A model generated the notes under the pieces. The model did no database searches, was not told the origin of the DNA, and was given only the letters and a program-made list of their open reading frames with translations. Shown here in pieces: positions 10,870 to 23,210 of a stretch of 64,000 bases of DNA. This stretch comes from Extensimonas perlucida (GTDB lineage: Bacteria; Pseudomonadota; Gammaproteobacteria; Burkholderiales; Burkholderiaceae_C), in the NCBI RefSeq assembly GCF_007655255.1, contig NZ_VMYE01000007.1:62001-126000 (forward strand), given 5' to 3'. Made by a program: the position numbers and the translations under genes. The first letter of the stretch is position 1, and each line of letters opens with the position of its first letter.

Positions 10870-11220
10870 GTGGAAAAGCACCGCGAAGACCGCGTCGCCA
10901 GCAGCACGGACGAGCGCACGCTCAACCGCTTGGTGCTGCGCGCACGCATCGCCGAAGCCGAACCCATGCGCTACACGCCCGCCGGCATGCCGGCCATCAC
11001 CGTGCAGCTCGAGCATGAGTCGCAGCAAAGCGAAGCCGGCCAGCCGCGCGAAGTCAAGCTGATGCTCAAGGCCGTCGCCTTTGGCGTACAGGCCGAGCGG
11101 CTCGCGCAGCTGGAGCTGGGCAGCCGCTGGCGCTTCGAAGGTTTTTTGGCCACGCCGCGCCAGCGCAAGCAGATCGTGCTTCACATCCAGGACATGCAAC
11201 CCGATCCAGATTCATTTTGA
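10870..11220 (+). CDS. priB: primosomal replication protein N (PriB)
   Basis: 116 residues with a GTG start at 10870 preceded by GGGAG; shorter starts are possible because family members begin close to the NRLVL segment (residue 19). PriB is a single-strand DNA-binding OB-fold protein that helps PriA reload the replisome. Seen: [20 protein letters not shown], the Gly-x-Pro turn, [11 protein letters not shown] and [19 protein letters not shown]. Placement between rpsF and rpsR is the standard arrangement in betaproteobacteria and supports the call. Confidence 0.92.
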   Translation: MEKHREDRVASSTDERTLNRLVLRARIAEAEPMRYTPAGMPAITVQLEHESQQSEAGQPREVKLMLKAVAFGVQAERLAQLELGSRWRFEGFLATPRQRKQIVLHIQDMQPDPDSF

Positions 11221-11230
11221 GAGGTCCCCC

Positions 11231-11512
11231 ATGGCCACGTTCAAGAAAACCAGCAACGACAAGCGCCCCAAGCGCAACACCCAATCGCTTTTGTTCAAGC
11301 GCAAGCGCTTTTGCCGCTTCACGGTCGCAGGCGTCGAAGAGATCGACTACAAGGACGTCGATACGCTGCGCGACTTCATCGCCGAAAACGGCAAGATCAT
11401 CCCCGCGCGCCTGACCGGCACGCGCGCCATTTACCAGCGCCAGCTCAGCACCGCGATCAAGCGTGCGCGCTTTCTGGCCCTGGTCCCCTACACCGACCAG
11501 CACAAGATCTAA
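11231..11512 (+). CDS. rpsR: 30S ribosomal protein S18
   Basis: 93 residues. Partner of S6 on the small subunit. Seen: basic N-terminus, [28 protein letters not shown] and [20 protein letters not shown], close to the family consensus over its full length. Starts 11 bp after priB with GAGG upstream. Confidence 0.97.
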   Translation: MATFKKTSNDKRPKRNTQSLLFKRKRFCRFTVAGVEEIDYKDVDTLRDFIAENGKIIPARLTGTRAIYQRQLSTAIKRARFLALVPYTDQHKI

Positions 11513-11525
11513 GGGAGCCCCGTCC

Positions 11526-11978
11526 ATGCAAGTCATCCTGCTCGACAAGGTCGTGAACCTTGGCAACCTCGGTGAAATCGTCAAGGTCAAGGACGGTTAC
11601 GCCCGCAACTTCCTGATTCCCACTGGGCGTGCGCGCCGCGCCACGGCGGCCGCCAAGGCCGAGTTCGAAGCCAAGCGCGCCGAGCTCGAAAAGGCCGCCG
11701 CAGCCAAGCTCGCCCAGGCCCAGGCCGAAGCAGAAAAGCTCGCCGGCGTCACCGTCAAGCTCACGCAGAAAGCTGGCGTCGATGGGCGCTTGTTCGGCTC
11801 CGTGACCAACCACGACATCGCCGAAGAGCTCAACAAGCTCGGCTTCAAGCTCGTGAAGGCGCAAATCCGCATGCCCAACGGCCCCATCAAGACCGTGAGC
11901 GATTCGTCCGTGAGCGTGGCCTTGCACACCGACGTGGTGGTCGATGTCAACGTCTCGGTCTATGGCGAAACGGCCTGA
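11526..11978 (+). CDS. rplI: 50S ribosomal protein L9
   Basis: 150 residues. L9 binds 23S rRNA and extends from the large subunit. Seen: N-terminal [19 protein letters not shown] and [16 protein letters not shown], a long Ala/Glu/Lys helix (about residues 40-75), and a C-terminal globular domain with [21 protein letters not shown] precedes the ATG 13 bp after rpsR. An intrinsic terminator follows. Confidence 0.97.
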   Translation: MQVILLDKVVNLGNLGEIVKVKDGYARNFLIPTGRARRATAAAKAEFEAKRAELEKAAAAKLAQAQAEAEKLAGVTVKLTQKAGVDGRLFGSVTNHDIAEELNKLGFKLVKAQIRMPNGPIKTVSDSSVSVALHTDVVVDVNVSVYGETA

Positions 11979-12004
11979 GCCGCATCAGATTCCAACGGCA
12001 AATC

Positions 12005-12036
12005 AAAGGCCGCCCTCGGGCGGCCTTTGTGTTTTT
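12005..12036 (+). terminator. intrinsic terminator after rplI
   Basis: Stem AAAGGCCGCC / GGCGGCCTTT with a CTCG loop, then a T-rich run ending in TTTTTT. It separates the ribosomal genes from dnaB. Confidence 0.9.
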
Positions 12037-12117
12037 TGACACCGCTGGTGTGCAGCTATTTACGGGGCAGCACACTACCATTGCCATTCAGTTGGCTGTC
12101 CTTTCGCAAGTAAACCC

Positions 12118-13533
12118 ATGTCTGCTGTTTTCCCTCCTCTTGATGAAGCCGATGCCTTGCCGGCGCCTGACCCGCAAGCTGCGCAACTGCGTGTGCCGCC
12201 GCACTCGATCGAGGCCGAGTCGAGTGTGCTCGGCGGCCTGCTGCTCGACAACCATGCCTGGGATCGCGTGGGCGATTTGCTGCTCGACAGCGACTTTTAC
12301 CGCTACGAGCACCGGCTGATCTACGCTGGCATCGCGCGCCTGGTCAACGCAAGCAAGCCCGCCGACGTCATCACCGTTTACGAACACCTGCAAGGCCTGG
12401 GCAAGGCCGAGGAAATTGGCGGCCTGAGCTACCTCAACAGCCTCGCGCAGTACGTGCCCAGCGCGAGCAACATCCGCCGCTACGCCGAGATCGTGCGCGA
12501 GCGCGCCATCCTGCGCAAGCTCATCACTGCGAGCGACGAAATCGCCACCAGCGCCTTCAACCCGCAGGGCCGCCCCGTGGACAAGGTGCTCGACGAGGCC
12601 GAGCAGAAAATCTTCCACATCGGCGAGGAAGGTGCGCGCATGAAGCGCGGCTTCCAGGCGATGGACACGCTGGTGGTCGACCTGCTCGACCGCGTGCAGG
12701 AGATGGCCGACAACCCCAACGACATCACCGGCGTGCCCACGGGGTTCATAGACCTCGATCGCATGACCTCGGGCCTGCAGGCCGGCGACATGGTGGTGCT
12801 GGCCGCGCGCCCCTCCATGGGCAAAACGGCATTCGCGGTGAACATCGCCGAGCACGTTGCGCTCAACGAAGGCTTGCCCGTGGCGATCTTTTCGATGGAA
12901 ATGGGCGCGGCGCAGCTCGCCGTGCGTATCGTGGGCTCGATCGGGCGCATAGATCAGGGGCATTTGCGCACCGGCAAGCTCAGCGACGAAGAATGGCCGC
13001 GCCTCACGGAAGCCATAGAGCGCCTGCGCAACGTCTCGCTGCACATCGACGAGACGCCTGGCCTCACGCCCAGCGAGCTGCGCGCCAATGCGCGGCGCCT
13101 CGCGCGCCAGTGCGGCAAGCTCGGTTTGATCGTGGTCGATTACTTGCAGCTCATGAGCGGCTCCGCGAGCTCCGAGGGCGAGAACCGCGCCACCGAACTC
13201 GGCGAAATCTCGCGCGGCCTAAAGATGCTGGCCAAAGAACTGCAATGCCCGGTGATCGCGCTCTCGCAGCTCAACCGCAGCGTCGAATCGCGCACCGACA
13301 AACGCCCCATGATGAGCGACCTGCGCGAATCGGGCGCGATCGAGCAGGATGCCGACATCATCATGTTCATCTACCGCGACGACTACTACAACAAAGACAG
13401 CAAGGAGCCCAACGTGGCCGAGATCATCATCGGCAAGCAGCGCAACGGGCCGACGGGCACCGTGAAGCTGTTCTTCCAGAAGTCGCAAACGCGCTTCGAG
13501 AGCCTGGCGCTGGGCTCGAGCGACGATTTTTAA
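12118..13533 (+). CDS. dnaB: replicative DNA helicase DnaB
   Basis: 471 residues. Hexameric 5'-3' helicase of the replication fork. Seen: N-terminal primase-interaction domain with RVPPHSIEAESSVLGGLL, linker helix, then the RecA-like domain with Walker A ARPSMGKTAF (about residues 228-237), FSMEM, LIVVDYLQLM (Walker B) and SDLRESGAIEQDADIIMFIY. Full length, no intein. The gene follows the rplI terminator and so likely has its own promoter in 12037-12117. Its stop overlaps the convergent kinase gene by 4 bp. Confidence 0.97.
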   Translation: MSAVFPPLDEADALPAPDPQAAQLRVPPHSIEAESSVLGGLLLDNHAWDRVGDLLLDSDFYRYEHRLIYAGIARLVNASKPADVITVYEHLQGLGKAEEIGGLSYLNSLAQYVPSASNIRRYAEIVRERAILRKLITASDEIATSAFNPQGRPVDKVLDEAEQKIFHIGEEGARMKRGFQAMDTLVVDLLDRVQEMADNPNDITGVPTGFIDLDRMTSGLQAGDMVVLAARPSMGKTAFAVNIAEHVALNEGLPVAIFSMEMGAAQLAVRIVGSIGRIDQGHLRTGKLSDEEWPRLTEAIERLRNVSLHIDETPGLTPSELRANARRLARQCGKLGLIVVDYLQLMSGSASSEGENRATELGEISRGLKMLAKELQCPVIALSQLNRSVESRTDKRPMMSDLRESGAIEQDADIIMFIYRDDYYNKDSKEPNVAEIIIGKQRNGPTGTVKLFFQKSQTRFESLALGSSDDF

Positions 13534-15794
13534 TCCGCGCGTCCTGCGTCGAGCAGGCGCTCGACGGTGGCGCAGAACTCCTGCATGTCGTTGGGTTTGT
13601 GGATCAGGGCGCGCGCGCCCTCGGTCAGCGCGGCCTGTTCAATCTCGCTGCTGATGTAGCCCGAGGCAAGTGCCACGGGCAGCTGGGGATGGATCTGGCG
13701 CGCCGCGCGCAGCAGCTCCACGCCCGAAAAGCCCGGCATGTTGTAGTCGGTCACGAGCAAGTCGTAGTTCTTGGGCTGGGCGCGCAGGGCTTGCAGCGCC
13801 GCCTGCGGGTCGGTAAAGGTGCTGACTTCGTAGCCGCGCCGGCGCAGCAGGCGTTGCACCACGAAGACCAGCGCCTGGTCGTCGTCGACATACAACACGT
13901 GGTGCGGGCGCGCCGCTGCGTCGGCCTTGGGCGCGGACGCTGGTGCAGGCAGCGCAGCCATGGCATGTGGGGGCGGTGGTGCGGTCTCGTTCACGCCACC
14001 TTGCAGCGCAGTCGGCTCCATCGAGGAGGCTGCACTGTCGGCGGTCGGAAAATACAGCGTGAAGCGGCTGCCCTTGCCCGGGCTGCTTTGCACGTCGATG
14101 CCTCCGCCATGCGTGCGCATGATGCCGTGCACCACGGCGAGCCCCAGGCCCGTACCCTGGCCCACGGGCTTGGTGGTGAAAAAAGGCTCGAAGATGCGCC
14201 CCAGCGTGGCCGCGTCCATGCCCGGGCCATCGTCGCGCACCGTCAATGCGATGTAGTCGGTGCGGGCGGCGAGGCCCAGGCGTTCACGCAGGCGCTGCTC
14301 AGGCTGCACGCGCAGCGCCTCGACGTGGATATGGCCGCGGCAGCTGCCCAGCGCCTGCACGGCATTGGTGCAGAGATTGAGCAATGCCTGTCCCACTTGC
14401 GTGGCGTCGCCGAGCACGGGGGGCAGGTTTTCCGGCACCTGTACGTACAGGGCGATACTGGGCGGCAGCGTGACGCGCAGCAGCCGTTCGGTATCGTGCG
14501 CGACTTCGGCAAGCTGCACGGCAGCGCGCTGCGGCGGCTCGTTGCGGCTGAAGGTGAGAATCTGGCGCACCAGATCGCGCGCACGCCGCGCGGCCTTGTC
14601 GATTTCGTTCAGGCTCTCGAGCAAGGCGCTGCCCGGCATGGCCGGTGCGGCCGCGGCGCAATCGGCCTTGGCGAGTTCGACGTTGCCCAGGATTGCGCCC
14701 AGGATGTTGTTGAAGTCGTGCGCGATGCCGCCGGCCATGGTGCCCACGGCCTGCATCTTGTGCGACTCGCGCAACTGCGCCTCGAGCTCGTTGCGCTGAG
14801 CCTCGGCCTTTTTGCGCCCCGTGAGGTCGCGCGCGAACACGGTGGCGGTCTCGCCCGTCGCATGGCGCTCGAACGAAATGCTCACTTCGACCGCGAGCTC
14901 TCTGCCGCTGGCGGTGCGCGCCGTCATCTCGCCGAGCATGGCCTGGGTCGTGAGCTGCGAGAACGCCAGCGCCTGCGCAGCGCCAGGCAAAAAGCGCTCC
15001 AGCGGGCTGCCGAGCGCATCGTCGGCGTTGCATTGGAACAGCGCCGCCGCGGTGGGGTTGAACACGGTGATGCGCTGCTGTTGATCGACGCAAAGGATGG
15101 CGTCCAGCGCCGAGTCGATCACTGCGGCGAGGCGCTTTTCGCTCGCGTGCAGTTGTGCATTGCGCTCTTGCAGCGCTTGGCGCTCGGCGAGCAGCGGCCC
15201 CTGGTCGATCACGGCGCACAAGAATTGCACCGGCGCCGGGGCGTCTTCCTGCGCTGCTTCGATGCGCGCGATGTGCAGGTCGCCGGTGATGGCGGGGTGG
15301 CCTTCGATCGTGAACACTACTTCCGTGATCTCGCTGTGCCCCAGCTTGTTTGCCTGCGCGAACCCCTGCTGCACACGCGCGAGGTCGTTCGGATGCACGA
15401 AAGGCTGCAGCATGGCGAGGGGCCGGTCGCGCTCGCTCGGCTGGAACGAGCGGTGCGCCATGGCGTTGGCCTGCACCACGATGTCGTGCGCATCGACGAC
15501 CATGAGCGCGAGCGGCACGTTCGCAAAAAGCGTCTCGAAGCGCTCCGACGCGCGCTCTGCCACCGCCTGGCTATAGCGCAGTATCTCGTTTTGGCTTTCG
15601 AGCTCGGCCTGCGAGGCACGCAGCTCGGCGATCAGCGCCGCGACGGCGCCGTGCGGACGATCCGTGCCACGACGTTCGTCCGCGGCAGGAGCCTGCGGGG
15701 GCGTGGCCGCCGGCGGGGGCGCACCGGTGGACGAGTGATGCGCGTCCTCTGCCAAGGCAGAGGCAAAAAGCAGGGAGAGGTCAGGGCGTGTCAT
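13530..15794 (-). CDS. PAS-domain hybrid sensor histidine kinase
   Basis: 754 residues, no membrane segment seen, so probably cytoplasmic. Order: coiled-coil N-terminus; a PAS-like domain (about 85-200); a second PAS domain (about 220-345, ending in FARDLTGRKKAEAQ); HisKA with GTMAGGIAHDFNNILGAIL (phosphoacceptor His about 359); HATPase with NLCTNAVQAL, DDGPGMD and GQGTGLGLAVVHGI; an Ala/Pro linker; and a C-terminal receiver with VDDDQ, Asp about 683 in VTDYNMPGFSGVELL, and the conserved Lys in HKPND. Autophosphorylation and phosphotransfer to its own receiver are expected. No separate response regulator lies beside it, so the output is unknown. The long antisense frame across it is a shadow. 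Confidence 0.92.
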   Translation of the reverse strand: MTRPDLSLLFASALAEDAHHSSTGAPPPAATPPQAPAADERRGTDRPHGAVAALIAELRASQAELESQNEILRYSQAVAERASERFETLFANVPLALMVVDAHDIVVQANAMAHRSFQPSERDRPLAMLQPFVHPNDLARVQQGFAQANKLGHSEITEVVFTIEGHPAITGDLHIARIEAAQEDAPAPVQFLCAVIDQGPLLAERQALQERNAQLHASEKRLAAVIDSALDAILCVDQQQRITVFNPTAAALFQCNADDALGSPLERFLPGAAQALAFSQLTTQAMLGEMTARTASGRELAVEVSISFERHATGETATVFARDLTGRKKAEAQRNELEAQLRESHKMQAVGTMAGGIAHDFNNILGAILGNVELAKADCAAAAPAMPGSALLESLNEIDKAARRARDLVRQILTFSRNEPPQRAAVQLAEVAHDTERLLRVTLPPSIALYVQVPENLPPVLGDATQVGQALLNLCTNAVQALGSCRGHIHVEALRVQPEQRLRERLGLAARTDYIALTVRDDGPGMDAATLGRIFEPFFTTKPVGQGTGLGLAVVHGIMRTHGGGIDVQSSPGKGSRFTLYFPTADSAASSMEPTALQGGVNETAPPPPHAMAALPAPASAPKADAAARPHHVLYVDDDQALVFVVQRLLRRRGYEVSTFTDPQAALQALRAQPKNYDLLVTDYNMPGFSGVELLRAARQIHPQLPVALASGYISSEIEQAALTEGARALIHKPNDMQEFCATVERLLDAGRAD

Positions 15795-15863
15795 GGTGGC
15801 AAACCTCGCTGTGTGGCCCGCAGGCCAGCGCGCAACGCAGGATTGCCAGTGTAAGCCTGCGCT

Positions 15864-18785
15864 TCAGGCTTCAGCGAGGTCTTCGACAGGTAGGCAGCTG
15901 CAAAACAGGTGCCGGTCGCCATAGACGTTGTCCACACGGCCTACGGGCGACCAGTATTTGTTCTGGCGCAGGCGTGCCACGGGGTAGGCGGCCACTTCGC
16001 GCGTGTAGGGATGCGGCCACTCGGCCTGCAGCAGGCTTGCCGCGGTATGCGGCGCGTTCTTGAGCGGGTTGTCGTCCTGCGGCCAGCGGCCCGCCTCGAT
16101 GGCGCGGATCTCGTCGCGAATCGCGATCATGGCTTCGATGAAGCGGTCGAGCTCGGCCAGCGGCTCGCTCTCGGTGGGCTCGACCATCAAGGTGCCGGGC
16201 ACGGGAAAGCTCAGCGTGGGCGCGTGAAAGCCGTAGTCGATCAGGCGCTTGGCCACGTCTTCGGCGACCACCCCGCTGCTTTCCTTGAGGCCGCGCAAGT
16301 CGAGAATGCACTCGTGCGCCACGCGCCCGGGTTCACCGGGGCCGGTGCCCTGGCCTGCGCTGGTGTAGAGCGTGGGGTAGTGCTCGCGCAAGCGCACGCT
16401 GATGTAGTTGGCGCTGAGGATGGCGGTCTCGGTGGCGCGGCGCAGCCCTTCGGCGCCCATCATGCGGATATACATCCAGCTGATGGGCAGCACGCTCGCG
16501 TTGCCCAGCGGCGCAGCGCTCACCGCGCCGACGCCGCCAGGGATGCCCGCCGTGGCGTGGCCCGGCAGATAGGGCACGAGGTCGGCCACCACGCACACCG
16601 GCCCGACGCCGGGGCCGCCGCCGCCGTGCGGAATGCAAAACGTCTTGTGCAGATTCAGGTGGCTCACGTCACCACCGAATTCACCGGGCGCCGCCACGCC
16701 GACGAGCGCGTTCATGTTCGCGCCGTCGATATACACGCGCCCGCCGTGCTGGTGCACGAGGTCGCAGAGCTCTTTGACCTGCGTCTCGAACACGCCGTGG
16801 GTGCTCGGGTAGGTGATCATCACGCACGCGAGGCGGTCGGCGTACTGCGCGCATTTGGCGCGCAGGTCGGCCATATCGACGTTGCCCTGCGCATCGCAGG
16901 CGACGACGACGACCTGCATGCCGGCCATCTGTGCGCTCGCAGGGTTGGTGCCGTGCGCGCTGCTCGGGATCAGGCAGACCGTGCGCTGGCTCTGGCCCTG
17001 CGCCGCGTGGTAGGCGCGGATCGCGAGCAGCCCCGCGTATTCGCCCTGACTGCCCGCGTTCGGTTGCAGGCTGATGCCCGCGTAGCCCGTGGCCTGGCAG
17101 AGCCAGGCGCGCAATTGCGCGTCGAGCAGCCGATAGCCCTGCAGTTGATCGGCGGGCGCGAACGGATGCACGTGGGCGAATTCGGGCCAGGTGATGGGGA
17201 TCATTTCGCTCGTCGCGTTGAGCTTCATGGTGCAGCTGCCCAGCGGGATCATGCAGCGGTCGAGCGCCAGATCCTTGTCGGCGAGCTGGCGCAGGTAGCG
17301 CAGCATGGCCGTCTCGCTGTGGTGGGTGTTGAACACCGGGTGCGTGAGAAAGGCGCTGCTGCGGCGCAGCGCCTCGGGCAGCAGTGTGGCGACGCCGTTT
17401 TCGAACGCGTCCCAGCGCGGCAGCGCCTGGTTGGCGCTGGCAAAGTGCTGCGCAAACAGGCGCCAAAGCAGCTCGATGTCGGCGCGCGTGGTGGTCTCAT
17501 CGAGCGCGATGCCCACCGCATTATTTGCATAAATTCTGAGGTTTGCGCCCGCAGATACTGCGCTAGCAGCTATTTTTTCGGTAGCTTCTGCGGTGTCGAT
17601 CACGAGCGTGTCAAAGGCGCTTTGCGCGCGCAGCGGGGCGCCGAGCTGGCGCAGTCCCTCAGCCAGGATCGCCGTGTAGGCGGCCACGCGCTCGGCAATC
17701 CGTGTGAGGCCCGCCGGGCCGTGATAGACCGCGTACATGCTCGCGATCACGGCGGGCAGCACCTGCGCGGTGCAGATGTTGGACGTGGCTTTTTCGCGCC
17801 GGATGTGCTGCTCGCGCGTTTGCAGCGCAAGGCGGTAGGCCGGGTTGCCGTGCGCGTCCACGCTCACGCCCACGAGGCGCCCGGGCAGCGAGCGCTTGAG
17901 CTCGTCGCGGCAGGCCATGTACGCCGCGTGCGGGCCACCGGCGCCCATGGGCATGCCAAAGCGTTGCGTGCTGCCGACGACGATGTCCGCGCCCCATTCG
18001 CCAGGCGGCGCGAGCAGCGTGAGCCCGAGCAGGTCTGCCGCCACGACGAACAGCGCCTGTTTGGCGTGCACGAGCGCCACGTCGGCGCGCAGATCGTCGA
18101 TGCGCCCGTGCGTGGCCGGGTACTGCGCGAGCACGCCAAAGTATTCGCCCGCAAGCGCCGCGCCCCACTCGGCCTGCGGCACCAGCACCACCTCGAGGCC
18201 CAGTGGTGCGGCGCGCGTCTGGATCACCTCGATGGTCTGCGGGTGCGCATCGGCCGAGACGATGAAGCGCTGGCTCGGGTTCTTGGCACTGCGCCGCGCG
18301 AGCGTCATGGCTTCGGCGGCGGCCGTGGCCTCGTCGAGCATCGAAGCGTTGGCGACGGGCATGGCCGTCAAGTCGCAGACCATGGTCTGAAAGTTGATCA
18401 GCGCCTCCATGCGGCCTTGCGAGATTTCCGCCTGGTAGGGCGTGTAGGCGGTGTACCAGGCGGGGTTTTCGAGCACGTTGCGCAGGATCACGGCGGGCAT
18501 GTGCGTGCCGTAATAGCCCTGGCCGATGAAGCTCTTGAGCACCTTGTTCTGCGCCGCGATGGCCTTGAGCTCGGCCAGCGCCGCGGCCTCGCCCACGGGC
18601 GGGGGCAAGTCCATGGCCTGGCTGCGCGCGATTGCGTGCGGCACGATGGCATCGACCAGCGCGCGGCGCGAGGCGGCGCCGATCACCGAGAGCATGTGCG
18701 CTTCGTCGGCGGCGTCTATGCCGATGTGGCGGGGTAGGAATTCGGCGGCGTCTTCAAGCACGCCCAGCGGCGGAGTAACAGGCAT
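15864..18785 (-). CDS. gcvP: glycine dehydrogenase (decarboxylating), P-protein
   Basis: 973 residues from the ATG at 18785; a TTG four codons upstream is less likely because GAGAG is well placed for the ATG. PLP enzyme that decarboxylates glycine and passes the aminomethyl group to lipoyl-GcvH. Seen: [19 protein letters not shown], the N-terminal half with [16 protein letters not shown], and the catalytic half with [18 protein letters not shown] (PLP Lys about 714). Odd: residues about 400-418 ([20 protein letters not shown]) are partly encoded by an interspersed palindromic repeat, placed in a variable loop just before the conserved [13 protein letters not shown]. Last gene of gcvT-gcvH-gcvP. 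Confidence 0.96.
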   Translation of the reverse strand: MPVTPPLGVLEDAAEFLPRHIGIDAADEAHMLSVIGAASRRALVDAIVPHAIARSQAMDLPPPVGEAAALAELKAIAAQNKVLKSFIGQGYYGTHMPAVILRNVLENPAWYTAYTPYQAEISQGRMEALINFQTMVCDLTAMPVANASMLDEATAAAEAMTLARRSAKNPSQRFIVSADAHPQTIEVIQTRAAPLGLEVVLVPQAEWGAALAGEYFGVLAQYPATHGRIDDLRADVALVHAKQALFVVAADLLGLTLLAPPGEWGADIVVGSTQRFGMPMGAGGPHAAYMACRDELKRSLPGRLVGVSVDAHGNPAYRLALQTREQHIRREKATSNICTAQVLPAVIASMYAVYHGPAGLTRIAERVAAYTAILAEGLRQLGAPLRAQSAFDTLVIDTAEATEKIAASAVSAGANLRIYANNAVGIALDETTTRADIELLWRLFAQHFASANQALPRWDAFENGVATLLPEALRRSSAFLTHPVFNTHHSETAMLRYLRQLADKDLALDRCMIPLGSCTMKLNATSEMIPITWPEFAHVHPFAPADQLQGYRLLDAQLRAWLCQATGYAGISLQPNAGSQGEYAGLLAIRAYHAAQGQSQRTVCLIPSSAHGTNPASAQMAGMQVVVVACDAQGNVDMADLRAKCAQYADRLACVMITYPSTHGVFETQVKELCDLVHQHGGRVYIDGANMNALVGVAAPGEFGGDVSHLNLHKTFCIPHGGGGPGVGPVCVVADLVPYLPGHATAGIPGGVGAVSAAPLGNASVLPISWMYIRMMGAEGLRRATETAILSANYISVRLREHYPTLYTSAGQGTGPGEPGRVAHECILDLRGLKESSGVVAEDVAKRLIDYGFHAPTLSFPVPGTLMVEPTESEPLAELDRFIEAMIAIRDEIRAIEAGRWPQDDNPLKNAPHTAASLLQAEWPHPYTREVAAYPVARLRQNKYWSPVGRVDNVYGDRHLFCSCLPVEDLAEA
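17530..17585 (-). repeat. interspersed palindromic repeat, copy in gcvP
   Basis: Contains TGCGCTAGCAGCTATTTTTT and a degenerate other arm (CATAAATTCTGAGGTTTGCG). It is read in frame within GcvP. Confidence 0.7.
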
Positions 18786-18822
18786 GGATGCTCTCAAAAG
18801 AGAAGTTAAAAGCGCAATACCA

Positions 18823-19197
18823 TCAAGCGTTTTTGCAAAATTCGGCGTAAGCAGCTTGGTCCATCAGCGCGTCGATCTCGGCGGGGTTCACGAGCTTGAC
18901 CTTGAAGAACCAGCCCGCGCCCAGCGGGTCGGAGTTCGCGAGCGCAGGGTCGGCGCGCAGCGCTTCGTTGACCTCGACGATCTCGCCCGTGACCGGCATA
19001 TAGACGTCGGCCGCGGCCTTCACCGACTCGACCACGCCGGCCACTTCGCCTTGCTTGTAGGTCTTGCCCACCTCGGGCAGATCGACGAACACCACGTCGC
19101 CCAGTGCGTCCTGCGCGTGCGCGGTGATGCCGACTACGGCGGCCTGCGGGTTGCTGGCGTCGATCCACTCGTGCTCGCGCGAAAACTTGATGTTCAT
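18823..19197 (-). CDS. gcvH: glycine cleavage system H protein
   Basis: 124 residues. Lipoyl carrier that shuttles the aminomethyl intermediate between P, T and L proteins. Seen: YTxxHEW-type start as [23 protein letters not shown], and the lipoylation segment [18 protein letters not shown] with Lys about 60; length matches the family. AGGAG lies 8 bp before the ATG. It is 37 bp upstream of gcvP and 79 bp downstream of gcvT. Confidence 0.97.
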   Translation of the reverse strand: MNIKFSREHEWIDASNPQAAVVGITAHAQDALGDVVFVDLPEVGKTYKQGEVAGVVESVKAAADVYMPVTGEIVEVNEALRADPALANSDPLGAGWFFKVKLVNPAEIDALMDQAAYAEFCKNA

Positions 19198-19276
19198 GGC
19201 AATGGCTCCTGAAAAATGGGAAGGGGAGGGTGAATGTAAACCGTGCGTGCGGCCAAACTCCGCGCAAACGTGGCCT

Positions 19277-20422
19277 TCAGCCGCGGTAGTAGCGCGTGGG
19301 CACGAAGGGCATGGGGCTCACGCGCATGGGCACGGGCTTGCCGCGCACCATGGCGAAGACTTCGGTGCCCAGGGCGGCGTAGTCGGGCGGCACGTAGCCC
19401 ATCGCGATGGGCTGGTTCAGCGTGGGGCTGAGTAGGCCGCTCGTGACCTCGCCTATCGTCTGGCCGTCCATGTTTTCGAGCGGCGCATGCTCGCGCACGG
19501 GTACGCGCTCGGTCGCGACCAGGCCCACGCGCTGGCGCGTGAGCGGCACGCGGCCATCGAGCTGCGCGAGCACCCGCTCGGCGCCCGGAAAGCCGCCGGC
19601 ACGCGCGCCGCCCGTGCGCCGCACCTTCTGGATCGCCCACTGCAGGCCCGCCTCGACGGGCGTGGTGTGCGTGTCGATGTCGTTGCCATAAAGGCACAGG
19701 CCCGCTTCGAGGCGCAGCGAGTTGCGGGCTCCAAGGCCAATCGGCTTCACTTCGGGCTGCGCGAGCAGCGCGCGCGCCAGGGTCTCGGCCTGCGCCGCGG
19801 GCAGCGAAATCTCGAAGCCGTCCTCGCCCGTATAGCCGCTGCGCGTGACGAAGCAGTCGCAACCCGCGATGCGCGCGTCCATGCCGGTCATGAACACGAG
19901 TTTTGGCACCTCGGGCGCAAGCCGCGCCAATGCGACCGCAGCCTGCGGTCCTTGCAGCGCCAGTAACGCGCGTTCGGGCAGCGGCTGCACTTCACAGCGC
20001 TGGCCGATCCGGGCCTGGATGTGGGCGATGTCACCTTCTTTGCAGGCGCCGTTGACGACGACGAAGATGTCGCCCGCACGGCGAACGAACATCAGGTCGT
20101 CGATGATGCCGCCGGCCTCGTTGAGCAGCAGCCCGTAGCGCTGCCGGCCCGCGGGCAGGTCCATCACATCGACGGGCATCAGGCTCTCGAAGGCCGCGGC
20201 CGCGTCGGCGCCCACGAGGCGCAGCTGGCCCATGTGCGAAACGTCGAACAACCCCGCGGCGCTGCGCGTGTGCTTGTGTTCGGCCAGCAAGCCGGCGGGA
20301 TATTGCACGGGCATGGAGTAGCCCGCAAAAGGCACCATGCGCGCGCCGAGCTCGAGGTGCAGGGCGTGCAGCGGTGTGGTGCGCAAGGCGGAAGTTTCGG
20401 CGGAGTCAGGGGTAGCGGCCAC
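19277..20422 (-). CDS. gcvT: aminomethyltransferase (glycine cleavage T protein)
   Basis: 381 residues with a GTG start at 20422 preceded by GGAG at a good distance. Transfers the aminomethyl carbon to tetrahydrofolate and releases ammonia. Seen: RTTPLHALHLELGARMVPFA, AGLFDVSHMGQLRL, SRSGYTGEDGFEI-type segment (here TRSGYTGEDGFEISLP), GLGARNSLRLEAGLCLYGND, and the C-terminal GEVTSGLLSPTLNQPIAMGY. First gene of the operon and the one directly behind the glycine riboswitch. Confidence 0.96.
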   Translation of the reverse strand: MAATPDSAETSALRTTPLHALHLELGARMVPFAGYSMPVQYPAGLLAEHKHTRSAAGLFDVSHMGQLRLVGADAAAAFESLMPVDVMDLPAGRQRYGLLLNEAGGIIDDLMFVRRAGDIFVVVNGACKEGDIAHIQARIGQRCEVQPLPERALLALQGPQAAVALARLAPEVPKLVFMTGMDARIAGCDCFVTRSGYTGEDGFEISLPAAQAETLARALLAQPEVKPIGLGARNSLRLEAGLCLYGNDIDTHTTPVEAGLQWAIQKVRRTGGARAGGFPGAERVLAQLDGRVPLTRQRVGLVATERVPVREHAPLENMDGQTIGEVTSGLLSPTLNQPIAMGYVPPDYAALGTEVFAMVRGKPVPMRVSPMPFVPTRYYRG

Positions 20423-20487
20423 GGGACAATCTCCAGAGCAAAATGAACCGCAGCGAGCCTTGCGAAAAGCTGCGACGGGTTTGCCTG

Positions 20488-20735
20488 CTGTCCGCTTTAC
20501 CTGAGAGATTCACCGTCTGCGCCGGCTGGGGGTTGCGCGGCGTCGAGCGGCTTGCTCCTTCGGTGGATGGCCACCGCAGAAAAAATGCCGCGGGGCGATC
20601 TCTCTCCAGCAAGGAAACGCCCGCATCGCTGCGGGCGCTTGCCAGTCCTTTTGCCTGAGCGTTCGGAGGGTTCCTGCGCCTTCGGCGGCATCTGCGGCCT
20701 GCATGGTGCAAGGCTGCGGATGCTCTCTCCTGACG
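20488..20735 (-). ncRNA. tandem glycine riboswitch upstream of gcvT
   Basis: Two aptamers read on the minus strand. Aptamer 1 (about 20735-20641) has GGAGAGAGC, GCCGCCGAAGGCGCAGGAAC and CTCAGGCAAAAGGACT. Aptamer 2 (about 20608-20489) has GGAGAGAGAT, CCGAAGGAGCAAG and CTCTCAGGTAAAGCGGACAG. These are the conserved cores of glycine riboswitches (Rfam Gly type), which in this setting normally act as on-switches for the glycine cleavage genes. Odd: a strong hairpin (CGCCCGCA/TGCGGGCG, 20618-20636) stands between the aptamers. The segment 20423-20487 is the expression platform; no clear terminator is visible in it, so control may be at translation. Confidence 0.93.
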
Positions 20736-20825
20736 CGGGGGATTCTAGCAGCCTGTCCATTTTCCCCCGGCTTTCCCTGCGCCTCCCGCGACGCGCTTTG
20801 CACGGCGCGAGATTTCTCGCTCTTT

Positions 20826-23210
<2,385 letters not shown>

